Origin: CAIVAT01 sp037128705
GTDB lineage: Bacteria; Bacteroidota; Bacteroidia; Bacteroidales; FEN-979
DNA length: 64,000 nt
Direction of reading: 5' to 3'
NCBI GenBank assembly: GCA_037128705.1
Contig: JBAXVX010000001.1
Coordinates: forward strand, 124,001 to 188,000
Under the pieces are notes generated by a model. It saw only the letters and a program-made list of their open reading frames with translations, had not been told where the DNA came from and did no database searches. The translations under genes were made by a program, and so were the position numbers. This document shows, piece by piece, positions 42,438 through 49,507 of this stretch (the first letter of the stretch is position 1; each line of letters opens with the position of its first letter).

Positions 42438-43433
42438 ATGAAAGAATTGCAAAGGCCATTAAATTTCGCGCTGATCGGAGCGGCAGGATACATCGCTCCG
42501 CGCCACATGAAGGCCATCAAAGATACCGGAAATAAGCTGGTATGTGCGCTTGATCCGTATGACGGGGTTGGCATCATCGACAGTTACTTCCCTCATGCCG
42601 ATTTTTTCATTGAACCCGAACGGTTCGACAGGCACCTGGATAAGTTGCGGCGGATTTCCCTTTCGAAGAAACGGATGGATGACAATAAAGTGGATTATGT
42701 GAGTATCTGCTCGCCAAATTATATGCACGATTCGCATATCAGGCTGGCCCTGAGGAATGATGCCCATGCCATATGCGAAAAACCCATTGTTCTCAATCCG
42801 TGGAACCTTGATGCGCTGAACGAAATCCAGAAAGAGACCGGGAAAAAGGTCTTCACAATTCTTCAGCTGAGGTTGCACCCATCCATCAAAGCGTTACGAG
42901 AACAGGTTCAGAATGGGCCAAAGGATAAAATCTACGATCTCGATCTCACCTACATCACCTCCCGCGGCAACTGGTATTTCCGTTCATGGAAAGGCGATGT
43001 GTCCAAGTCAGGTGGGATCGCCACGAACATCGGCGTCCATTTCTTCGATATGCTGACCTGGGTGTTTGGGAAGGTGAAGGAGAATGTGGTGCATGTGCTT
43101 AATGATCAGAAAGCGGGAGGCCTCCTCAAACTTGAAAATGCCAATATCCGCTGGTTCCTCAGCATCGACTATGATGATATTCCTGAAGCCATAAGGAAAA
43201 CCGGCAAACGCACCTACCGGTCGCTCCTGATGGGTGACCAGGAAATCGAATTCAGCGATGGTTTTACCGACCTTCATACCGAAATGTACCACGAAATCAT
43301 CGCGGGTCGTGGTTTCGGCCTTATGGATGCCAAACAGAGCATCAATATTGTTTACCACATCCGAAATGATCGCCCGGTAGGGTTGAAGGGCGATTATCAT
43401 CCTGTTTTAAAAACAATTGCCAAAAAAATGTAA
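42438..43433 (+). CDS. wbpB: UDP-N-acetylglucosaminuronate 3-dehydrogenase (WbpB/WlbA-like)
   Basis: 331 aa of the Gfo/Idh/MocA oxidoreductase family. NAD-binding FALIGAAGYIAPRHMKAIKDTG starts the protein; CEKPIVLNPWNLDAL holds the catalytic Lys of the EKP motif; TYITSRGNWYFRSWKGDVSKSGGIATNIGVHFFDMLTWVFG is typical of WbpB/WlbA. Oxidises the C3 hydroxyl of UDP-GlcNAcA. The 6-dehydrogenase WbpA, needed to make that substrate, is not in the window. Confidence 0.9.
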   Translation: MKELQRPLNFALIGAAGYIAPRHMKAIKDTGNKLVCALDPYDGVGIIDSYFPHADFFIEPERFDRHLDKLRRISLSKKRMDDNKVDYVSICSPNYMHDSHIRLALRNDAHAICEKPIVLNPWNLDALNEIQKETGKKVFTILQLRLHPSIKALREQVQNGPKDKIYDLDLTYITSRGNWYFRSWKGDVSKSGGIATNIGVHFFDMLTWVFGKVKENVVHVLNDQKAGGLLKLENANIRWFLSIDYDDIPEAIRKTGKRTYRSLLMGDQEIEFSDGFTDLHTEMYHEIIAGRGFGLMDAKQSINIVYHIRNDRPVGLKGDYHPVLKTIAKKM

Positions 43434-43527
43434 GGATTGCCGCTTTCGGACTTAGCGTGCATTGTTCATTCCCCGATATTCATTAACTTGCCCCGTTTTT
43501 TGGGAACAGGTCATCATAAGACACCAT

Positions 43528-44547
43528 ATGAAAATATTAGTTACAGGCGGAACGGGTTACATCGGATCACACACCGTTGTTGAACTCCAGGCAAAAGGAT
43601 ATGAGGTGATCATTGTCGACAATTTATCCAATTCCACCATCGAGGTACTGGACAATATTGCAAAAATTTCCGGGAAAAAGCCGCTCTTTGAAAAGTTTGA
43701 CCTGACCGATTCCGGGAAAACTGAAGCCTTTTTCAAATTGCACAATGATATTAGCGCCATCATTCACTTTGCAGCTTTCAAGGCGGTGGGGGAATCGGTG
43801 GAATTTCCGCTGATGTATTACAGGAATAACCTGCTTTCGCTCATCAACATCCTGCAGGGAATGATCGATAACGGAATCCGTGATATTGTTTTCTCATCTT
43901 CCTGTACTGTATACGGACAACCTGAAACGCTCCCGGCCCGCGAGGATACCCCCATCCAGCCAGCTGCTTCCCCTTACGGAAACACGAAGCAGATTTCTGA
44001 AGAGATCATCACCGACACAAGTCTGAAGGCGGATGTCCATGCGATCCTTTTACGTTATTTCAATCCGATCGGAGCACATGAAAGCGCCGTCATCGGGGAG
44101 CTCCCATTGGGTGTTCCCAATTGCCTGATGCCCTATATTACACAGACCGCCATCGGGAAACGGCCCTTTCTGAGGGTGTGGGGAGATGATTATGACACCC
44201 CCGACGGGACCGCCATCCGTGATTATATTCATGTTGTTGACCTGGCCAAAGCCCATGTAATTGCTGTGGAACGGCTGACAGGGGACCAGGGGAAAAAGCA
44301 AGTTGAAATTTTCAACCTTGGGACCGGCAACGGATTTTCCGTAATGGAGGTGATCAATTCCTTTGAGAGGACTTCGGGCGTAAAACTGAAGTATGAAATC
44401 AAGGAACGCAGGCAGGGTGATATTGTGAAAGTTTGGGCTGATACCGAATTTGCAAACAGGGAACTGGGCTGGAAAGCGGAAAAAACCCTGGATGAAATGA
44501 CCAGTTCAGCCTGGAAATGGGAACTTGCCCTGGCAAAAAAGAAATAG
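43528..44547 (+). CDS. galE: UDP-glucose 4-epimerase
   Basis: 339 aa from ATG 43528; the frame is open from 43462, but the Rossmann start KILVTGGTGYIGSHTVVEL fixes the later ATG. Extended SDR with catalytic SSSCTVYGQ and Tyr-x3-Lys in SPYGNTKQ, plus RYFNPIGAH and GTAIRDYIHVVDLAKAH, all typical of GalE. Interconverts UDP-glucose/galactose and perhaps their N-acetyl forms. Separate from the wbp genes by 94 bases, with only a weak TAACTTGC box. Confidence 0.94.
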   Translation: MKILVTGGTGYIGSHTVVELQAKGYEVIIVDNLSNSTIEVLDNIAKISGKKPLFEKFDLTDSGKTEAFFKLHNDISAIIHFAAFKAVGESVEFPLMYYRNNLLSLINILQGMIDNGIRDIVFSSSCTVYGQPETLPAREDTPIQPAASPYGNTKQISEEIITDTSLKADVHAILLRYFNPIGAHESAVIGELPLGVPNCLMPYITQTAIGKRPFLRVWGDDYDTPDGTAIRDYIHVVDLAKAHVIAVERLTGDQGKKQVEIFNLGTGNGFSVMEVINSFERTSGVKLKYEIKERRQGDIVKVWADTEFANRELGWKAEKTLDEMTSSAWKWELALAKKK

Positions 44548-44584
44548 TGAAATTATACTTGTATCCGATAGAACTTAGTTAGCT

Positions 44585-45634
44585 ATGAAAACAATCTTAA
44601 TCACCGGGGGCGCCGGATTCATCGGGTCCCATGTTGTTCGCAGGTTTGTCAAAAAATATCCTGATTATAAAATTGTGAATCTCGATAACCTCACCTATGC
44701 AGGTAACCTGGCCAACCTTCGTGACATAGAAAAAGAGCCGAATTATGAATTTGTCAAGGCTGATATCACTGCCGGTGAACTGATGAAAGCCCTGTTTAAA
44801 AAATATCGTTTCGACGGCGTGATCCATCTTGCTGCTGAATCACATGTTGACCGTTCCATCAGCAGCCCGATGGAATTTATCTATGCCAATATCGTGGGGA
44901 CGGTTAACCTGCTCAATGCAGCGCGCCTGATCTGGGATGATTTTACCGGCAGGAGATTCTATCATATTTCGACCGATGAAGTTTATGGATCGCTGGGGGC
45001 CAAGGGCTTTTTTTACGAAAATACGGCCTATGATCCCCGGAGTCCCTATTCTGCCTCGAAGGCAAGTTCCGATCACCTGGTCAGGGCCTATTATCATACT
45101 TATGGGCTTCCAACAGTGATTTCCAACTGTTCGAACAATTACGGACCTTTTCAGTTCCCCGAGAAACTGATCCCGCTGGCGATTCACAACATCAAGCACA
45201 ATAAGCTTATCCCGGTATACGGAAAAGGGGAGAACATCCGTGACTGGTTGTTTGTTGACGATCATGCCAATGCCATTGACATGATCTACCATGACGGAAA
45301 AATCGGTGAAACATACAACATCGGCGGAAACAATGAATGGAAAAACATCGACCTGATCAATCTGCTCTGCCAGATCATGAACCGCAAGCTGAAACGTTCG
45401 GCCGGGACATCCGAAAACCTGATTACCTATGTAAAAGACCGTGCCGGACATGATTTGCGTTATGCCATCGACTCGGGTAAAATCCAGAAGGAACTGGGAT
45501 GGAAACCCAGCCTCCAGTTTGAAGAGGGCCTTGAAAAAACCGTGGAATGGTACCTGGCCAACGAGGAGTGGATGAAGAATGTTACCTCCGGCGACTACCA
45601 GAAATATTACGACAGCCAGTATAATAAGCGATAG
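44585..45634 (+). CDS. rfbB: dTDP-glucose 4,6-dehydratase
   Basis: 349 aa. Extended SDR with GGAGFIGSH, HLAAESHVDRSI, HISTDEVYGSL (catalytic Asp-Glu) and YSASKASSDHLV (Tyr-x3-Lys). NYGPFQFPEKLIPL and GENIRDWLFVDDHA are RfbB signatures. Makes dTDP-4-keto-6-deoxyglucose, the precursor of rhamnose and other deoxysugars of LPS or surface glycans. The other rml genes are not adjacent. 37 bases after galE. Confidence 0.95.
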   Translation: MKTILITGGAGFIGSHVVRRFVKKYPDYKIVNLDNLTYAGNLANLRDIEKEPNYEFVKADITAGELMKALFKKYRFDGVIHLAAESHVDRSISSPMEFIYANIVGTVNLLNAARLIWDDFTGRRFYHISTDEVYGSLGAKGFFYENTAYDPRSPYSASKASSDHLVRAYYHTYGLPTVISNCSNNYGPFQFPEKLIPLAIHNIKHNKLIPVYGKGENIRDWLFVDDHANAIDMIYHDGKIGETYNIGGNNEWKNIDLINLLCQIMNRKLKRSAGTSENLITYVKDRAGHDLRYAIDSGKIQKELGWKPSLQFEEGLEKTVEWYLANEEWMKNVTSGDYQKYYDSQYNKR

Positions 45635-45639
45635 GGATT

Positions 45640-46515
45640 TTAAGCTCCCGATACGGTCACCTCTTTCCCGATTTTTGAAATAAGCCCCTGCAATACATTC
45701 CCCGGGCCGACTTCGATAAAATTGTCAGCACCATCGGCGATCATATGTTGCACGATCTGTGTCCAAAGTACGGGTGCAGTAAGCTGGGCGATAAGGTTGC
45801 GCTTTATCTGCGCCGGGTCAGTTACCCTGAGTGCGGTTGCATTCTGATAGATCGGGCAGATCGGGGTATTCACCATGGTGGCATTGATGGCTTCAGCGAG
45901 TTCAATCCGGGCCGGTTCCATGAGCGGCGAGTGAAAGGCACCACCTACCTTCAATGGCAATGCCCTGCGGGCTCCCGCTGCTTTGAGCCGTTCGCAGGCA
46001 ATCTCGATTCCCTTCATGCTCCCGGATATGACAAGTTGTCCGGGGCTGTTGTAGTTGGCAGGAACAACGATTTCCTCGATAGATTTGCAAATCTCTTCCA
46101 CTTTGGCATCTTCCAGTCCAAGGATAGCAGCCATGGTTGAGGGTTCTGATTCACAGGCTTTTTGCATCGCCCGTGCCCGTGCCGATACCAAACGCAACCC
46201 GTCTTCAAAAGAGAGGGCTTTGCAGGCAACCAGGGCTGAAAATTCGCCGAGGGAATGACCAGCAACCATCTCGGGTTTAAAATTATCACCAAGAGTCGCA
46301 GCGAGTATTACCGAGTGCAGAAAAATTGCTGGCTGGGTGACCTTCGTTTGCCTCAGGTCCTCATCGGTGCCTGCAAACATCAGGTCGGTGATCGGGAATC
46401 CCAAAATATCATTGGCCCTGCTGAACAGTTCTCTGGCCTGTGCCGAATGGTCGAACAAATCCTTACCCATTCCGACAAACTGGGCTCCTTGCCCGGGGAA
46501 TACATATGCCTTCAT
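45640..46515 (-). CDS. fabD: Malonyl-CoA:ACP transacylase
   Basis: 291 aa. FPGQGAQFVGMGKDLFD at the start, the nucleophile Ser88 in VAGHSLGEFSAL and the partner His in GAFHSPLMEPAR are intact. Loads malonyl groups on ACP for fatty acid synthesis. Transcribed after the Bax-inhibitor gene. The three bases before its start codon are followed upstream by a six-copy 7-bp repeat, so its leader is unusual. Confidence 0.96.
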   Translation of the reverse strand: MKAYVFPGQGAQFVGMGKDLFDHSAQARELFSRANDILGFPITDLMFAGTDEDLRQTKVTQPAIFLHSVILAATLGDNFKPEMVAGHSLGEFSALVACKALSFEDGLRLVSARARAMQKACESEPSTMAAILGLEDAKVEEICKSIEEIVVPANYNSPGQLVISGSMKGIEIACERLKAAGARRALPLKVGGAFHSPLMEPARIELAEAINATMVNTPICPIYQNATALRVTDPAQIKRNLIAQLTAPVLWTQIVQHMIADGADNFIEVGPGNVLQGLISKIGKEVTVSGA

Positions 46516-46518
46516 TAA

Positions 46519-46560
46519 TTTACGATTTACGATCTACGATTTACGATTTACGATTTACGA
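46519..46560. repeat. 7-bp tandem repeat TTTACGA, six copies, in the fabD leader
   Basis: Six head-to-tail heptamers, one with a T-to-C change, sit three bases upstream of the fabD start codon (gene on the minus strand) and are followed by a T run at 46561. Confidence 0.9.
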
Positions 46561-46580
46561 TTTTTTCGCTTCCGCTTTGC

Positions 46581-47321
46581 TTATTTCCTGTCTCCTAAAA
46601 ATCGCAGGAGAAACATGAACAGGTTAATAAAATCGAGATAAAGGGTAAGGGCTCCGAGAATACTCATTTTCCGGGTATTCGCTTCCCCATATTCACCGGT
46701 TCCGGCACCGATCCTTTTCAGCCGCTGCACGTCGTAGGCGGTTAACCCGGTGAAAATCAAAACACCGATCACACTGATGATATAGTCCATCGTGCCGCTT
46801 TTCATAAAGAAATTAACCAGCATGGCCACCATCAGGCCAACCAAACCCATCATCATGATCGATCCGAACTTGGTCAGGTCGGTCTTTGTTGTGTAGCCGG
46901 TCACGGCCATAATGCCAAACATGGCTGCTGTAATCGCGAAGGTTTTATATACTGATGCGGCGGTATAGACCAGCAGGATAAAACTCAGGCTCATGCCCAT
47001 CAGAACAGAAAATGCAATGAACAGGAGTGTCAAAACGGCAGGTGACAGCCGTTGAAATCCGAAGGACATCAATAATACAAATCCGATCGGTGCAAGCATA
47101 ACGATCCAGCCCAGGCCGGTCATACCGCCGGTTTCAACATTTCTCAAACTGCTCATAAGCGATTCAGATGAGGCAAACCAGTAAGCCGTAATGGCTGTTA
47201 CAAACATGGCCAGGGTCATCCATCCAAATACCTGTGTCATAAATGATTTTGCAACAGTTACATCCTGTGTCCCCTGCTGTGCCGCAACATATCCTCTGTT
47301 ATTATCCGTTTGTCCAAACAT
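46581..47321 (-). CDS. Bax inhibitor-1/YccA-family membrane protein
   Basis: 246 aa with about seven hydrophobic segments. FMTQVFGWMTLAMFVTAITAYW, TGLTAYDVQRLKRI and ALTLYLDFINLFMFLLRFLGDRK are the family's N-terminal, TM6 and C-terminal signatures. Members act as proton-linked calcium leak channels or interact with FtsH; the exact role here is unknown. The next gene downstream on this strand is fabD. Confidence 0.92.
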   Translation of the reverse strand: MFGQTDNNRGYVAAQQGTQDVTVAKSFMTQVFGWMTLAMFVTAITAYWFASSESLMSSLRNVETGGMTGLGWIVMLAPIGFVLLMSFGFQRLSPAVLTLLFIAFSVLMGMSLSFILLVYTAASVYKTFAITAAMFGIMAVTGYTTKTDLTKFGSIMMMGLVGLMVAMLVNFFMKSGTMDYIISVIGVLIFTGLTAYDVQRLKRIGAGTGEYGEANTRKMSILGALTLYLDFINLFMFLLRFLGDRK

Positions 47322-47393
47322 AACTTATTCTCCTATTCTTTAGTTGATTAATTAACAAAATCAAAATCTCCAGATCTTCAAATTCTCAAATTA

Positions 47394-48008
47394 TCAGTGC
47401 AGTTTTGTGCTGATCAGGTGCAGAAATTCCGTCCGGGTTTTATCCCTTTCAAACGCGCCGACAAAATCAGAGGTCGTTGTGACAGAGTTTTGCTTCTGAA
47501 CGCCGCGCATCGCCATACACAAATGTTGTGCCTCGATTACGACTGCCACGCCCAGGGGCTTCAGCGTGTCATTGATTGCCTCCTTAATCTGCATGGTTAG
47601 GCGCTCCTGCACCTGCAGACGGCGTGCATAAATATCAACCACCCGGGCTATTTTGCTCAATCCGGTGATGTATTTGTCGGGAATATAAGCTACATGCGCT
47701 TTTCCGATGAAGGGAACCATGTGATGCTCGCAGAGCGAATAGATCTCAATATCCTTGACAATGACCATCTCCCGGTAATCTTCCCTGAACTTGGCCGAAT
47801 TCAAGATCTCTTTGGGGTCGAGGGCATATCCCTGGGTAAGGAATTGAATGGCCTTCGCCACGCGCAGCGGACTTTTTTCCAGCCCTTCGCGTTCAGGATT
47901 TTCTCCAATCAGACGAAGGATCTCTTTATAATGATAAGCCAATTCTTCCGTCGTTTTTTCGTTGAATTCCTCTAATTTTTCGTAATTAAGTTTTTTATTT
48001 AGGGCCAT
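47394..48008 (-). CDS. folE: GTP cyclohydrolase I
   Basis: 204 aa. The zinc site comprises Cys93 and His96 in SLCEHHMVPF and Cys164 in EAQHLCMAMRGV. HVAYIPDKYITGLSKIARVVDIYARRLQVQERLT is the conserved core. Converts GTP to dihydroneopterin triphosphate, the precursor of folates, tetrahydropterins and queuosine. It follows a PTPS-family gene by 17 bases on the same strand, so both probably act in sequence. Confidence 0.95.
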   Translation of the reverse strand: MALNKKLNYEKLEEFNEKTTEELAYHYKEILRLIGENPEREGLEKSPLRVAKAIQFLTQGYALDPKEILNSAKFREDYREMVIVKDIEIYSLCEHHMVPFIGKAHVAYIPDKYITGLSKIARVVDIYARRLQVQERLTMQIKEAINDTLKPLGVAVVIEAQHLCMAMRGVQKQNSVTTTSDFVGAFERDKTRTEFLHLISTKLH

Positions 48009-48025
48009 GGTCGCTATTTAAGTAA

Positions 48026-48439
48026 TCATTCTCCGTAATACTCAATGAAATTATTCTCAGATTGCTCAAGGCGAACGCAGTGCAAAGCTGCACCAAGTTT
48101 TCTGATGTCACACTCCAGTTCATTCCATATCCCAATGGCAACATTTTCACTGGTAGGAACTTGTCCGGCAAGGAAATCAACCTCAAGGTTGAGGTTTTTA
48201 TGATCCACTTTTTTCAGGATCTTATCGTCGATCATCTTGCTTATATGCCGCAGATGAATGACCAGCCCTGTTTTTGGATCTTTCTCCCCCTTTACCGTGA
48301 CCAGCAGGATATAGTTATGCCCGTGCCAGTTTGGATTGGAGCATTTGCCAAAGATCTCAAAATTCTCCTCATCCGTTTTTTCAGGTAGGAAAAGTCGGTG
48401 GGCGGCACTGAAATGTTCCCTGCGAATGATGTAGACCAT
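48026..48439 (-). CDS. 6-pyruvoyl-tetrahydropterin synthase family protein (PTPS spacing)
   Basis: 137 aa. Zinc ligands His14 (SAAHRL), His39 and His41 in NPNWHGHNY. The candidate catalytic Cys33 stands six residues before His39 (C-SNPNW-HGH), the spacing of animal PTPS rather than the CxxxHGH of QueD seen at 33194. PTSENVAIGIWNEL is the family's second block. It precedes folE and may make a tetrahydropterin or a folate intermediate from dihydroneopterin triphosphate; queuosine synthesis is the alternative. Confidence 0.85.
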   Translation of the reverse strand: MVYIIRREHFSAAHRLFLPEKTDEENFEIFGKCSNPNWHGHNYILLVTVKGEKDPKTGLVIHLRHISKMIDDKILKKVDHKNLNLEVDFLAGQVPTSENVAIGIWNELECDIRKLGAALHCVRLEQSENNFIEYYGE

Positions 48440-48457
48440 TTAGAATGAATTGGTAAG

Positions 48458-48465
48458 CAAAGGTA
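48458..48465 (-). promoter_or_regulatory. -7 box TACCTTTG for the PTPS-folE unit
   Basis: Minus-strand TAnnTTTG match 19 bases upstream of the PTPS start, between it and the preceding membrane gene. Confidence 0.4.
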
Positions 48466-48471
48466 ATGATT

Positions 48472-48879
48472 TTATTTCTGAACTTTGTTTTCCTGGCCAG
48501 GCACCTGGGAGTAGGTGATAATGCTGACAGATTCGAATATGGTATAGCAAAGGTAAAGGATGAAAAATCCCAGCATGAAGGCTACTGCATCACGGCGGTT
48601 GATAAAAACATAGGCGATCATCACGCCTGAATAGATGAGAAGCTTGAGGATGATGGATAAAAGGAAGGTATTTACGAACTTGATGAATCTTTTCCCGGTG
48701 GACTGAAGCATGTAATAAAAAGAGAGAAGCGAGGTTGCCATAAAAAAGAAAATCAGGAATGGAAGCGCTGGCGACAAATAGGTTTTGGGCAGAATGAACA
48801 GGCAAAGGAGGTACACAAGTCCTATAATGGCTGAGAAGATCAATAAACGCTTGAGATATTTGATATAGGCTGACTTCAT
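48472..48879 (-). CDS. Four-helix membrane protein next to AtpZ, unknown (AtpI-like position)
   Basis: 135 aa from the ATG at 48877-48879. Four hydrophobic segments (residues about 10-30, 38-58, 70-92, 97-119) with a short charged tail. The position after atpZ corresponds to the small membrane gene that precedes atpB in many Bacteroidetes, but no ATP synthase gene follows here. No motif supports a specific activity. Confidence 0.6.
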   Translation of the reverse strand: MKSAYIKYLKRLLIFSAIIGLVYLLCLFILPKTYLSPALPFLIFFFMATSLLSFYYMLQSTGKRFIKFVNTFLLSIILKLLIYSGVMIAYVFINRRDAVAFMLGFFILYLCYTIFESVSIITYSQVPGQENKVQK

Positions 48880-48915
48880 GGTGTAAAGGTACAAAATATT
48901 TGTTTTGAGACCTTG

Positions 48916-49125
48916 CTACTTCCGCAGGAGATCTTTGGTCACAATGTAGATTGACAGGGCCACAGAAACGATAGAGAGTAGAACTGTCAGGATGGGCCTG
49001 GTGTGAAGCCACTGGTCCAATTTAAATCCGGCAAAAACCCCCAAAAGAATGATTACCAGCATTTGAACGGCCATGCCTGAATAGCGGGCATAGTCGTTAA
49101 GGTTTTTCCGCGGATCGGCTGTCAT
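48916..49125 (-). CDS. atpZ: AtpZ/AtpI-family protein
   Basis: 69 aa with two TM helices and the family pattern YSGMAVQMLVIILLGVFAGFKLDQWL. AtpZ-type proteins assist F-type ATP synthase assembly or carry Mg2+/Ca2+ for it. The start lies inside the 3' end of the bactofilin gene (29-base overlap), so it is translationally coupled. The ATP synthase subunits themselves are absent from the window. Confidence 0.85.
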   Translation of the reverse strand: MTADPRKNLNDYARYSGMAVQMLVIILLGVFAGFKLDQWLHTRPILTVLLSIVSVALSIYIVTKDLLRK

Positions 49126-49501
49126 AGGTGTTTGGGGGAAACTGAATATCTTTTGATCCGGGTTGTTCCATACTGCAGGTTCCTGAGAATTTGGCGCCTG
49201 GTTCGATGGCCAGTTTCCCGGTCGTTATATCCCCGCTGAAACGCGCTGTTTCCTTTAAAGTCAGGAGTTCGGCGACCTTCACTGTGGCTTTAACCTCTCC
49301 GGAGAAATCGGCATTCTGGCACTGGATTTCACCGTCGATCTTGCCGGTGGGGCCAACCACAATTTTCCCTTTGCACTGGATGGTGCCGTCCAGGGTTCCG
49401 TCAATCCGAAAATCACCATTTACCTGGATCTCGCCCTTCACAATGGCTCCCGGTCCGAGTATGTTGATGATCGGCATTTCAGTTTCTCTGTTTTTAGACA
49501 T
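49097..49501 (-). CDS. Bactofilin (polymer-forming cytoskeletal protein)
   Basis: 134 aa. The central beta-helix has regular short repeats: GAIVKGEIQVNGDFRIDGTLDGTIQCKGKIVVGPTGKIDGEIQCQNADFSGEVKATVKVAELLTLKETARFSGDI. Flexible tails flank it. Bactofilins polymerise without nucleotide and position envelope machinery or shape the cell wall. It lies directly after porW (six bases), which may point to spatial control of the T9SS, and overlaps atpZ. Confidence 0.93.
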   Translation of the reverse strand: MSKNRETEMPIINILGPGAIVKGEIQVNGDFRIDGTLDGTIQCKGKIVVGPTGKIDGEIQCQNADFSGEVKATVKVAELLTLKETARFSGDITTGKLAIEPGAKFSGTCSMEQPGSKDIQFPPNTYDSRSAEKP

Positions 49502-49507
49502 ATAAAA

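Noticed and set aside
41793..42452. 219-aa minus-strand frame
   Set aside because: Antisense to the well-supported wbpD gene; no recognisable motifs.
44840..45451. 203-aa minus-strand frame
   Set aside because: Antisense to rfbB; a mirror of its codon pattern.
46337..46618. 93-aa frame with repeated peptide at its end
   Set aside because: The peptide repeat is only the translation of the TTTACGA array, and the rest is antisense to fabD.
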